DNA from: an uncultured Verrucomicrobia subdivision 3 bacterium
GTDB lineage: Bacteria; Verrucomicrobiota; Verrucomicrobiia; Limisphaerales; UBA11358
Direction: 5' to 3'
DNA length: 39,323 nucleotides
Assembly (NCBI GenBank): GCA_903918885.1
Contig: CAIXFY010000030.1
Location: 1-39,323, forward strand
The notes below the pieces were generated by a model, which was not told where the DNA came from, made no database searches, and saw only the letters and a list, made by a program, of their open reading frames with translations. The stretch's first letter is position 1, and every line of letters begins with the position of its first letter. Both the position numbers and the translations under genes were made by a program. Below are positions 1 to 6,989 of this stretch, in pieces.

Positions 1-1
1 A

Positions 2-967
2 GCAGGCGAAGCCGTAGTCAGCAATGGCATGGTCACGGCCATCACCGTGACAAACGCGGGTTCGGGTTATACCAGTTTGCCGGCGGTGCAAATTGATCCG
101 CCCATCGGCTTGTTGGTTGGCCAAACCAATGCCACGCTCAATATCGCCGCCATCACCACGAACAATGCTGGAAATTATTTCGTAGTGGTTTCCAATGCCT
201 ACGGCAGCGTGACGAGCAGCATCGCCAGTCTCACCATTGCGTATCCGCCCGGCATCGGCCAACCGCCGCAAAGCGTGAGTGTGGCGCAAGGCAACAACGC
301 CGCGTTCACTATCACCGCCAGCGGCACGCCGTCGCCGAATTATCAGTGGTTCATGGTTTCCGGCACGCCGAGCAACGCCACCGCCGTGCCCGTGGTCATC
401 AACGGCTTTGTGTTGGGTGCTAACGTGACGAGCGGCGGCGCGGGTTATCTGGCCGTGCCCAACGTGCAAATCGTCGGCGGCAGCGGCAGCGGCGCGGGCG
501 GTTATGCTGTGGTGAGCAATCGCATGGTGTCGGCCATCACCATGACCAATCCCGGTGCGGGCTACGCCACGCCACCCGCCATCCAGATTGACGCCCCGTC
601 CGCCATCAGCCTGTCCGGCCAGACCAACGCCACGCTGACGTTGCTGGCGGTCACGAATGGTAACGCAGCGAATTATTTCGTGGTGGTGACGAATAATTTT
701 GGCAGCGTCACCAGCGCCGTCGCCACGCTCACGGTTTTTCTCCCGCCGCAAAGTTTCCTAGCCCGCAGCGCCAGCAATCATCAGGTCGCGCTGCAACTCA
801 TCGGCTCGCCGAATTATCCCTACATCCTGCAATCCGCGACCAACCTGACGCCGCCGGTGAACTGGCAACCGGTTCTCACCAATCCCGCCGATGGCAACGG
901 CAACTGGCAATTCACGGACACCAATTTGAACGGAAGCCAGAAATTTTACCGCGCCGTCGGGCAGTAA
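2..967 (+). CDS. Secreted Ig-like repeat protein, 3' part only
   Basis: The frame is open from base 2, so the true start lies before the window and only about 321 C-terminal residues are seen. Two Ig-like units are visible, each ending in a strand such as NYFVVVSNAYGSVTSS or NYFVVVTNNFGSVTSA. Between them are Gly-rich 'GAGY..P.VQI' segments that occur twice (around nt 50-105 and 445-600). The C-terminus (about nt 760-967) is a small module with LQSATNLTPPVNW and ends FYRAVGQ; I know this tail style from large secreted or surface proteins of Verrucomicrobia. The role is probably extracellular adhesion or carbohydrate contact, but no catalytic motif is visible. The gene ends 17 bases before the truncated nucleotidyltransferase copy. 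Confidence 0.75.
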   Translation, partial: AGEAVVSNGMVTAITVTNAGSGYTSLPAVQIDPPIGLLVGQTNATLNIAAITTNNAGNYFVVVSNAYGSVTSSIASLTIAYPPGIGQPPQSVSVAQGNNAAFTITASGTPSPNYQWFMVSGTPSNATAVPVVINGFVLGANVTSGGAGYLAVPNVQIVGGSGSGAGGYAVVSNRMVSAITMTNPGAGYATPPAIQIDAPSAISLSGQTNATLTLLAVTNGNAANYFVVVTNNFGSVTSAVATLTVFLPPQSFLARSASNHQVALQLIGSPNYPYILQSATNLTPPVNWQPVLTNPADGNGNWQFTDTNLNGSQKFYRAVGQ

Positions 968-984
968 GATTTATTCAAAATTCC

Positions 985-1086
985 ATGAGCCTGCTGCTTT
1001 CCCATATTCCCGTCGCCATTCTCGCGGGCGGACTCGCCACGCGGCTGCGGCCCATCACGGAAAAAATTCCCAAGTCGCTCGTGCCT
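985..1086 (+). pseudogene. Truncated 5' copy of the nucleotidyltransferase gene
   Basis: The first 34 codons encode IPVAILAGGLATRLRPITEK plus KIPKSLVP, the N-terminal nucleotide-binding signature of the intact gene starting at 1821. Bases 1024-1085 are identical to 1860-1921 (62 bp). After that the frame runs into palindromic repeat DNA and makes no recognisable protein. The 39 bases before the identical block differ: the first seven residues are unlike (MSLLLSH against MNKSISE), and four of the next six shared codons differ only at silent positions. It is therefore a mosaic or recombined duplicate and not a simple recent tandem copy. It probably marks the original start of the gene, cut off by the DUF559/repeat element. 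Confidence 0.75.
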
Positions 1087-1103
1087 GCCTTGCAAATGCG
1101 GCG

Positions 1104-1143
1104 CTTTCTCCCTCACCCTAGCCCTCTCCCGCAGGGAGAGGGA
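1104..1143 (+). repeat. Palindromic repeat, copy a
   Basis: Contains the stem CCCTCTCCC (1122-1130), loop GCA and GGGAGAGGG (1134-1142), preceded by 'ctccctcaccctag'. Same orientation as copy c at 1722. Confidence 0.85.
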
Positions 1144-1225
1144 ATAGCTGCGTTGCCCCATTTTTATTCGAGCGATTTCTGCACGAACCCAGTCGCGGGT
1201 TTTTCCAAAGATGCGGCGCGCGTTG

Positions 1226-1264
1226 CTCCCTCTCCCAGCGGGAGAGGGTTGGGGTGAGGGAGAG
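1226..1264 (-). repeat. Palindromic repeat, copy b (inverted)
   Basis: Stem 1228-1236 / 1240-1248 with loop AGC, followed by 'ttggggtgagggaga', the reverse complement of the leader of copies a and c. The GTG start of the DUF559 gene (1254) lies inside this copy. Confidence 0.85.
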
Positions 1265-1709
1265 TCGTAAAAATCACTTGGCCATCGTGTTAAAACAGCA
1301 TCCCAAAACCACGCGCCTCGCCCGCAGCTTGCGGGAGCGCGAGACGTGGGGCGAACGGGTGATGTGGTCGTGGCTTCGTGACAAACGTTTTTCCGAATAT
1401 AAATTCCGCCGCCAGCATCCGGTCGGGCCGCATTTTCTCGATTTCTTTTGTATCGAAGCCAAGCTCAACATTGAGGTGGATGGTTCACAACATGGGTTGC
1501 CCGAAAATCAGATTGCCGATGCCGAGCGCGATGCTTTTCTGGCCGGGCAAGGAATCAAGACGCTGCGGTTTTGGAATGGCCGACTGCGGCGGGAAAAAGA
1601 AATTGTCCGAGACATCATCTGGCGGGCGTTGCAGGAGCGTGCGCCGCATCCGCTGCCGGATTATTGCTCGCCAACCAGACGGGGCGCGGGTGAAAATAAG
1701 TCACTGTGA
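1254..1709 (+). CDS. DUF559 endonuclease-like protein
   Basis: The protein has 151 residues and the standard DUF559 layout. A helical start (LARSLRERETWGERVMWSWL) is followed by LRDKRFSEYKFRRQHPVGP, then DFFCIEAKLNIEVDGSQH, and a late LRFWNGRLRREKEIVRDIIW segment. The family is related to very-short-patch-repair-type PD-(D/E)XK nucleases, and the D...E.K...E.DG.QH residues fit such a site. Its biological role is not established. The first possible start is GTG at 1254, inside repeat copy b; there is no clear ribosome-binding site. The tail after about residue 130 (APHPLPDYCSPTRRG) looks like read-through into repeat-derived DNA. Solitary DUF559 genes bounded by such palindromes are familiar from other genomes, which supports treating gene and repeats as one unit. 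Confidence 0.8.
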   Translation: MRESRKNHLAIVLKQHPKTTRLARSLRERETWGERVMWSWLRDKRFSEYKFRRQHPVGPHFLDFFCIEAKLNIEVDGSQHGLPENQIADAERDAFLAGQGIKTLRFWNGRLRREKEIVRDIIWRALQERAPHPLPDYCSPTRRGAGENKSL

Positions 1710-1721
1710 ATACATCATGCG

Positions 1722-1760
1722 TTCTCCCTCACCCTAGCCCTCTCCCGCTGGGAGAGGGAA
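1722..1760 (+). repeat. Palindromic repeat, copy c
   Basis: Stem CCCTCTCCC (1738-1746), loop GCT, GGGAGAGGG (1750-1758). Same orientation as copy a; weaker similarity to copy a extends to about 1812, just before the intact nucleotidyltransferase start. Confidence 0.85.
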
Positions 1761-1820
1761 CGGCTGCGGTGCTTTCTCTAGCTCGGACGATTTTGGCGCG
1801 AATCCAGCAACTAATTTAAG

Positions 1821-2537
1821 ATGAATAAATCCATTTCAGAAATCCCCGTTGCCATCCTAGCGGGCGGACTCGCCACGCGGCTGCGGCCCATCACGGAAAA
1901 AATTCCCAAGTCGCTCGTGCCCGTCGCGGGCCGGCCCATTCTCGCGCATCAATTGGAGATGCTCCACGCGCAGGGCATCCGCCACGCCGTGCTGTGCATC
2001 GGCTTTCTCGGCGAAATGATCCAAAAGGAATTCGGCGGCGAGGCTTACGGCATCCAACTGGAGTATTCCTTCGACGGCGAGAAATTGCTCGGCACCGGCG
2101 GCGCGATCAAACGCGCGTTGCCCAAGCTGGGCGAGGAGTTTTTCATCCTCTACGGCGATTCGTATCTCCCCATCCAATACGCGCCCGTCGCGGAATTTTT
2201 TCATCGCAGCGGCAAGCCCGGCTTGATGACGGTCTATCGCAACGAAGGTCTTTACGACACAAGCAACGTGGTCTTCGCCGACGGCGAAATAAAAATCTAC
2301 GACAAGAAACAAAAGCTGCCGGAGATGCGGCACATTGATTACGGCTTGAGCTTGTTTAAAGCGAGCGTGTTCGACGCGTATGCCGCCGATCAGGTTTTTG
2401 ATCTGGCCGAAGTCATGGGCAAACTCGTCCGCGAAAAGCAGCTTGCTGGCTACGAAGTGCTCGAACGGTTTTACGAAATGGGATCGCCTGCGGGCTTGGC
2501 GGAACTGGAAACATTGCTACAATCAAAATCACCATGA
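1821..2537 (+). CDS. Sugar-phosphate nucleotidyltransferase (HddC-like)
   Basis: This 238-residue enzyme belongs to the RmlA/HddC-type NTP_transferase fold and should join a sugar 1-phosphate to a nucleotide. The N-terminal signature LAGGLATRLRPITEKIPKSL (about residues 13-33) binds the NTP phosphates. YGDSYLP (about 111) carries the metal-binding Asp, and LLGTGGAIKRAL (about 90) contacts the base and sugar. Its length fits the short heptose-1-phosphate guanylyltransferase group better than full RmlA or ManC. The gene stops in an ATGA overlap with the SIS gene, so the two are translationally coupled. Neighbours (SIS isomerase-like, GmhB-like phosphatase) suggest a heptose or related sugar; the exact sugar and nucleotide cannot be read from sequence. 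Its 5' end is partly duplicated at 985-1086. Confidence 0.85.
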   Translation: MNKSISEIPVAILAGGLATRLRPITEKIPKSLVPVAGRPILAHQLEMLHAQGIRHAVLCIGFLGEMIQKEFGGEAYGIQLEYSFDGEKLLGTGGAIKRALPKLGEEFFILYGDSYLPIQYAPVAEFFHRSGKPGLMTVYRNEGLYDTSNVVFADGEIKIYDKKQKLPEMRHIDYGLSLFKASVFDAYAADQVFDLAEVMGKLVREKQLAGYEVLERFYEMGSPAGLAELETLLQSKSP

Positions 2538-3130
2538 GTTTTACCAAACAATTTCTCGCCGAAGTCCAGCAGGTCACGGCGCAACTGAACGAAGCCGCCA
2601 TTGAAAAAGCGGCTGACGAACTCGCGACCATCCGCGCGCGCGGCGGACGCCTGTTCATCCTCGGTGTCGGTGGCAGCGCGGGCAATGCGGGTCACGCGGT
2701 GAATGATTTTCGCAAGATCTGCGGCTTCGAGGCCTACGCGCCGACGGACAATGTTTCCGAACTCACCGCCCGCACGAATGACGAAGGCTGGGCGACAGTT
2801 TTCTCCGAATGGCTGAAAGGCTCGCGCATCAACGCCAAGGACGGCCTGCTAATTTTCTCCGTTGGCGGCGGCAATTTGGAAAAGAACGTCAGCCCGAATC
2901 TCGTCAGCGCGATTCAAGTCGCTAAATCAGTCGGCGCGTCCGTTGTCGGCATTGTCGGTCGCGATGGCGGTTACACGGCGCAGCAGGCGACCGCGTGCGT
3001 CATCGTTCCGACGGTGAATCCCACGCATGTCACGCCGCATAGCGAGGCGTTTCAAGGCATCGTGTGGCATCTCTTCGTGTCGCATCCGAAGCTCAAAGTC
3101 GCGCAGACGAAATGGGAATCTACCAAGTGA
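2534..3130 (+). CDS. SIS-domain phosphosugar isomerase-like protein (GmhA relative)
   Basis: The 198-residue protein is a single SIS domain. The phosphate-binding loop FILGVGGSAGNAGHAVNDF lies at about residues 41-59 and a second loop, FSVGGGN, at about 108. It is closest to sedoheptulose-7-phosphate isomerase (GmhA), but key positions differ: the loop has V where GmhA has N, and the catalytic Glu position after the conserved His appears to be Asp. At the C-terminus the usual E..H...H pattern is replaced by HSEAFQGIVWH. It may therefore act on another sugar phosphate. The start is the ATG overlapping the previous stop. It lies 31 bases before the phosphatase gene in the same block. Confidence 0.8.
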   Translation: MSFTKQFLAEVQQVTAQLNEAAIEKAADELATIRARGGRLFILGVGGSAGNAGHAVNDFRKICGFEAYAPTDNVSELTARTNDEGWATVFSEWLKGSRINAKDGLLIFSVGGGNLEKNVSPNLVSAIQVAKSVGASVVGIVGRDGGYTAQQATACVIVPTVNPTHVTPHSEAFQGIVWHLFVSHPKLKVAQTKWESTK

Positions 3131-3161
3131 GTCCTTGCCGACGGCCACCACTGAAAGCTGA

Positions 3162-3701
3162 ATGAAGCGCTGTGTTTTCCTTGATCGCGATGGGGTCATC
3201 AATCGTTCTATAACCAAGAACGGCCTGCCATTTCCGCCGTTGAGCATGGCCGACTTTGAAATTCTTCCGGGCGTTCCCGAAGCGTGTGCGAAGTTGAAAG
3301 CCGCTGGGTTTTTGCTCGTCCTCACCACCAACCAACCAGATGTTGGCCGCGGCATCGTCCCGCGCGAACTGGTGGAAGCGATGAATGCCGAGGTGTCAAA
3401 AGTCGTCGAGTTGGATCGCATCGAGGTTTGTTACCACCCCGGTCGCGGCGCGTCGGATTGTGATTGCCGCAAGCCCAAGCCTGGCATGTTGCTCAACGCG
3501 GCGAAGGCGCTTGGCATCGACCTCGCGCAAAGCTGGATGGTCGGCGACCGCTGGCGTGATGTGGATTGTGGCTACGCGGCGGGCTGCCGGACGGTGTTCA
3601 TCGAAGGCAATTATGTCGAGCAGTTGAAGCAGAAACCTGATTTTTCCGCTCGCAATTTGACCGAGGCTGCGGACATTATTTTGTCCCAAACGAAAAAGTG
3701 A
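3162..3701 (+). CDS. HAD phosphatase, GmhB/HisB-N type
   Basis: This 179-residue HAD hydrolase resembles D-glycero-D-manno-heptose 1,7-bisphosphate phosphatase. Motif I is FLDRDGVINR (residues 6-15), motif II is TTNQPD (about 54), and the Lys of motif III is in CRKPKPGM. Motif IV is GDRWRDVDCG (about 127). A Zn-binding cluster, CYHPGRGASDCDCRKP (about 86-101), is typical of GmhB and the HisB N-terminal domain. It would remove one phosphate from a bisphosphorylated sugar before nucleotide activation. The gene is followed after only four bases by the transaldolase gene, so the four plus-strand genes look like one operon. Confidence 0.85.
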   Translation: MKRCVFLDRDGVINRSITKNGLPFPPLSMADFEILPGVPEACAKLKAAGFLLVLTTNQPDVGRGIVPRELVEAMNAEVSKVVELDRIEVCYHPGRGASDCDCRKPKPGMLLNAAKALGIDLAQSWMVGDRWRDVDCGYAAGCRTVFIEGNYVEQLKQKPDFSARNLTEAADIILSQTKK

Positions 3702-3705
3702 ATTT

Positions 3706-4428
3706 ATGAAGCGAACGCTGAAAGATTTGTCGGTAAAAATTTTTGCCGATGGCGCGGATAAAAAAGGCATGTTGGAACTCAATGCCAATCTGCTCATCCA
3801 AGGGCTCACGACGAATCCCACCCTCATGCGCAAAGCTGGCTTGACCGATTTCGAGGCGTTCGCGCGCGACATCTTGCAGACTATCACGGTCAAGCCGCTG
3901 TCGCTGGAAGTATTCTCGGATGAATTCCCCGAGATGAAACGCCAGGGTTTAAAGATCAATGGCTGGGGCAAGAATGTTTACGTCAAGATTCCCATCACCA
4001 ACTCGCGTGGTGAATCCGCGCTGCCGCTCATCAAAGAACTCGCCAGCGAAGGTGTGAAGCTGAACGTCACCGCGCTGCTCACGCTGGCACAGGTGGAAGG
4101 CGTCACGGCGGCGTTGAATGCGAAAGTTCCGGCAGTTGTTTCCGTTTTCGCCGGACGCATCGCGGATACGGGTGTGGATCCGGTCGGCATCATGACGCAA
4201 AGCAAAACTGTGTTGAAAGATTTGCCGCAGGCGGAACTGCTCTGGGCTAGCGTGCGTGAAGTGCTGAATATTTTTCAGGCGAATGACTGCGGCTGCCACA
4301 TCGTCACCGTGCCGCATGATATTTTGGCGAAGGCGCAGAAGATGACCGGCATGGATTTGACGGAACTTTCCCTCGACACTGTGAAGATGTTCGCCAACGA
4401 CGCGGCGGCGGCGGGCTTCAAGCTCTGA
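3706..4428 (+). CDS. Transaldolase-family protein
   Basis: The protein has 240 residues, near the size of small transaldolase/fructose-6-phosphate aldolase proteins. Visible family features are KIFADGADKKGM (about 11-22), GLTTNPTLMRKAG (about 34-46) and VYVKIPITN (about 89-97) with the Schiff-base Lys. LNVTALLTLAQ (about 118) and SVFAGRIADTG (about 146) follow. It moves or cleaves a three-carbon ketol unit, for example in making or using sedoheptulose 7-phosphate. Its position as the last gene of a sugar-nucleotide operon suggests it supplies or remodels the sugar and is not the central-metabolism enzyme; that is inference. Its stop codon directly abuts the stop of the convergent GT9 gene (TGATCA at 4426-4431). 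Confidence 0.85.
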   Translation: MKRTLKDLSVKIFADGADKKGMLELNANLLIQGLTTNPTLMRKAGLTDFEAFARDILQTITVKPLSLEVFSDEFPEMKRQGLKINGWGKNVYVKIPITNSRGESALPLIKELASEGVKLNVTALLTLAQVEGVTAALNAKVPAVVSVFAGRIADTGVDPVGIMTQSKTVLKDLPQAELLWASVREVLNIFQANDCGCHIVTVPHDILAKAQKMTGMDLTELSLDTVKMFANDAAAAGFKL

Positions 4429-5487
4429 TCAAACCAATTTCGTCACGGTCGCGAAAACATCCGCGACCTTCACAGATTCCATTGTAGCGATTATTTCCTC
4501 GCGCGTGCCTTTAATGTCGCCGCCGTCGTAGCGATAGAAATCCAGTCCGCGTCCGGCCACCGCCGGATTTTTTATCAGCGTGAATGGATTGCCGAACGGC
4601 TCGATCGGCTGGTTCCAGGTCGGTGTTTCGATGACTATCTGCGCCGGCACTTTCATCGCCGCCGCGACGTGCATTAGCGCCGTGTCCACGCTCAAGAACG
4701 CCCGCGCCCGGCGCAGCAACGCCGCCGCCTGTCGCAGATTTTTTGTTGGCGGAAAAATTGCGTTTGGCAAAGCTGTGTGAATTATTTTATGGTCAATCTG
4801 CTCCTCTGGTCCGCCGAAAAAGAGAATGGGAAAATCCGAACGCCATTCACCGAGCTGTCGTGACAACGCGATGTAATTTGCGAGCGGCCAGCGGCGCAAC
4901 GCGAGATTCTTGGTGCCGCCGGAACCAACGTGAACGCCCAGCCACTTTTTTCCGGCCAGCCCGTTTTGTGCGAGAAAATCGTCCGCCCATTTTACCTCGT
5001 CCGACGTGTGAAAAATTTCCAGTTCATGCACCGGCAGTTTTGGTTTCACGCCGATGAGTGCGAGCGTGGCTAGATTATTTTCCGCCGCGTGCCGAGAATA
5101 GTCCTGCGGCAACGTGCGGTTCACCAGCCAGTGGTCGAACACGCCGAAGCATTCGTATTCGTGGCTGATGCGCGTTTTTGCGCCGGCCAGCCACGCGGCG
5201 AAGCGATAGTGGATGCGGCTCTGCGGATGTGTGCTGATGGAGATGTCGTAGTCGTTTTTGCCCAATGATCGGAGAAAATTCACGGCCTCCAGCTTGCTCG
5301 CCGTGATGAGGTTTTTCTGGAAGACGCGGTTGACGTGCGGATTGTTCTCCAGTAAATCCCGCGAGCCGGGCCACATCACCAGCGCGTCAATCGTGGCGTC
5401 GGGAAAATTGGCGCGCAGCTCGTGGATGAGCGGCGTGGCGAACAGCGTATCGCCGATGCCGGCCAGTGAAATGACGAGAATTTTCAC
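4429..5487 (-). CDS. Glycosyltransferase family 9 (heptosyltransferase-like)
   Basis: This 352-residue GT-B enzyme matches the ADP-heptose:LPS heptosyltransferase family. The N-terminal strand and loop LVISLAGIGDTLFATPLI (about 4-21) contain the conserved Gly-Asp acceptor-side motif. The C-terminal half has HVGSGGTKNLALRRWP (about 190-205), FFGGPEEQ (about 228) and SVDTALMHVAAAMKVP (about 273), which bind the nucleotide-sugar. Transfer of heptose or a similar sugar to lipid A core or another glycan at the inner face of the inner membrane is the expected role. The start overlaps the stop of the upstream adenylyltransferase gene by four bases (ATGA), implying coupled translation. This is the second (minus) arm of the heptose block. 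Confidence 0.85.
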   Translation of the reverse strand: MKILVISLAGIGDTLFATPLIHELRANFPDATIDALVMWPGSRDLLENNPHVNRVFQKNLITASKLEAVNFLRSLGKNDYDISISTHPQSRIHYRFAAWLAGAKTRISHEYECFGVFDHWLVNRTLPQDYSRHAAENNLATLALIGVKPKLPVHELEIFHTSDEVKWADDFLAQNGLAGKKWLGVHVGSGGTKNLALRRWPLANYIALSRQLGEWRSDFPILFFGGPEEQIDHKIIHTALPNAIFPPTKNLRQAAALLRRARAFLSVDTALMHVAAAMKVPAQIVIETPTWNQPIEPFGNPFTLIKNPAVAGRGLDFYRYDGGDIKGTREEIIATMESVKVADVFATVTKLV

Positions 5488-5969
5488 AGCCGCGAAATTT
5501 TTTCCAGCAAGCCGGTCGTGGATTTGCCGGGCACGAACGGAACCAAAACAATTTTTCCGCCCGCCGACTCGACCGCGCGGCGCTCATCCTGATTCAAGGT
5601 TTCCAACGTGTAATCGCCGCCTTTGACGTAGATGTCCGGCTGCGCGGCGGTGAGAAACTTCGTAGCCGTCGTGTCGGTGAAGAGGCAGACGCCGTCCACG
5701 CTTTGCAGCGCGGCGAGAACCGAGGCGCGGTCGGACTCGGAATTCACCGGGCGACCCGCGCCTTTGAGACCGCGCACCGCCGCGTCGCTGTTGACGCCGA
5801 GGAGCAGGGCGTCGCCGAAATTGCGGGCGTTCTCCAGATAGGTGACGTGGCCGAGGTGCAGGAGGTCGAAGCAGCCATTGGTGACGACGAGTTTTTTACC
5901 GCTGGCGCGAAACTGTTTTCGCCAGGCCGGCAACTGGTCCCACGCGATGAGTTTGTCGCGGAAATTCAT
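5484..5969 (-). CDS. Heptose 1-phosphate adenylyltransferase (HldE C-domain type, RfaE2)
   Basis: This 161-residue protein is a cytidylyltransferase-fold enzyme matching the C-terminal half of HldE. The nucleotide-binding motif TNGCFDLLHLGHVTYLENA (about residues 30-48) holds the HxGH signature. VNSDAAVRGLKG (about 60) and YVKGGDYT (about 115) follow, and the late FVPGKSTTGLLEKI helix completes the site. It would make ADP-heptose from heptose 1-phosphate and ATP. The HldE kinase domain is not fused here and no separate kinase gene is in the window. Start is ATG at 5969; it leads the two-gene minus-strand unit with the GT9 gene. Confidence 0.88.
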   Translation of the reverse strand: MNFRDKLIAWDQLPAWRKQFRASGKKLVVTNGCFDLLHLGHVTYLENARNFGDALLLGVNSDAAVRGLKGAGRPVNSESDRASVLAALQSVDGVCLFTDTTATKFLTAAQPDIYVKGGDYTLETLNQDERRAVESAGGKIVLVPFVPGKSTTGLLEKISRL

Positions 5970-6021
5970 GCCGTCATTTTGCCCGCGCCGGCAAGAATGG
6001 CAACGCTTTTGCCGTGCCTTC

Positions 6022-6933
6022 TTATTTCGCTCCTGATTCGCCCAAGGTTTTCAATTGCCGGTCGGTCACTAGCAAGATCAAACCGTTCTGTGCGGCGGAT
6101 CCACGGGCGTGGTCCTGCCGTTCCTTGCGTTTGGCATACTCGATGTCGAGCACCGGTTTGTGCGCGGCGAGCATCGGCGCGAGGGTTTCCAATCGGAATT
6201 TTGTGTCAGCGGCCTTCTGAAGTTTGTCGCCATTGGTGAATAAATCTTCGATGCCGACCGCGTCCACCGCGCCGAGAAAATCCGTGTGCGCGAACAGTTG
6301 CGTGCCATTCTGCGGGATGATGAGCGCGGCGGAATTCGTCTTGCGGGCGCGAGCGGCGACGGTTTTCACCCAGCCGACCATATCGCGCCGGTAACTTTGC
6401 TTCGTCTCCGGGTTGATCCGGTTATCAACGTAATTTTTCCCGTCCTGCTCGAAGGGTTCAAACCCGTCCACGATGTCGAGATAAACACCGTCAAAACCCG
6501 CCGCCATAATTTTGTCCACGTCGGCAAGGATAATTTTCTGCCAGTCGGCTTGCCAGTATTTGACGCGGAAATTGCCTTTCCATTCTGGATTCTCGCCGAG
6601 CAAAAATGCGGGCGGACTGGTTTTCCAGGAACTTTGCCAGTAAGCGCGATAATCCTCCGCCTCGCCAATCGAGAGATACGCGATGACCTTGCGCCCGACT
6701 TTGCCAGCGCGGATGGCGGCCAGATTCGCCGCCGTCCACGGCTCGTCGGTGCTGTAACTGGCGTCGAGCACAATCCAGTCGCGTCCACACGCCGCGAGTT
6801 TGGCCACGGCTGCGGCTTTGGATTTCGCCAGCGAATCCGCCTGCAAAACGTAGGCGAAGGAAGTGGGCGCGGTTTGCGCGTTGGAAATGAAATTGACTAT
6901 GACGAGCAGAACGAATGGCAGCAGGAATTTCAT
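6022..6933 (-). CDS. Secreted GH114/TM1410-like protein
   Basis: Starting at ATG 6933 gives 303 residues with a signal peptide (MKFLLPFVLLVIVNFISNAQ); a GTG 15 bases upstream is possible but less likely. The mature protein looks like the endo-alpha-1,4-polygalactosaminidase (GH114) / TM1410 superfamily barrel. Motifs are WIVLDASYS (about 50), VIAYLSIGEAEDYRAYW (about 83), FDGVYLDIVDGFE (about 146), LIIPQNGTQLF (about 198) and VGIEDLFT (about 224). Acidic residues in YLDIVD and GIED are candidate catalytic residues. Substrate is unknown; an extracellular amino-sugar polysaccharide is the family-based guess. It lies between the heptose genes and the kelch gene, on the same strand as both. Confidence 0.75.
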   Translation of the reverse strand: MKFLLPFVLLVIVNFISNAQTAPTSFAYVLQADSLAKSKAAAVAKLAACGRDWIVLDASYSTDEPWTAANLAAIRAGKVGRKVIAYLSIGEAEDYRAYWQSSWKTSPPAFLLGENPEWKGNFRVKYWQADWQKIILADVDKIMAAGFDGVYLDIVDGFEPFEQDGKNYVDNRINPETKQSYRRDMVGWVKTVAARARKTNSAALIIPQNGTQLFAHTDFLGAVDAVGIEDLFTNGDKLQKAADTKFRLETLAPMLAAHKPVLDIEYAKRKERQDHARGSAAQNGLILLVTDRQLKTLGESGAK

Positions 6934-6989
6934 AGGAAAAGTAGACACGAATAAGTTGAAGCAACAGTCTTCAATCGAAGGCGTGCCAA

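Larger units (their letters stand above)
1104..1812. mobile_element. DUF559 gene with flanking palindromic repeats (putative element)
   Basis: Three copies of a palindrome-bearing repeat enclose the DUF559 gene: copy a at 1104-1143, copy b inverted at 1226-1264, copy c at 1722-1760. Each has a 9-bp stem CCCTCTCCC/GGGAGAGGG with a 3-base loop. Similarity between copies a and c continues for about 50 further bases (to about 1195 and 1812), for example the shared 'gctgcg.tgc' and 'cga.tt..g..cgaa.ccag' patterns. The unit sits between the two copies of the nucleotidyltransferase 5' end. No transposase is present. Whether the whole unit moves as one is inference. Confidence 0.4.

Noticed and set aside
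1378-1737. Second plus-strand frame overlapping the DUF559 gene
   Set aside because: Out-of-phase shadow without motifs; the DUF559 frame holds the conserved residues.
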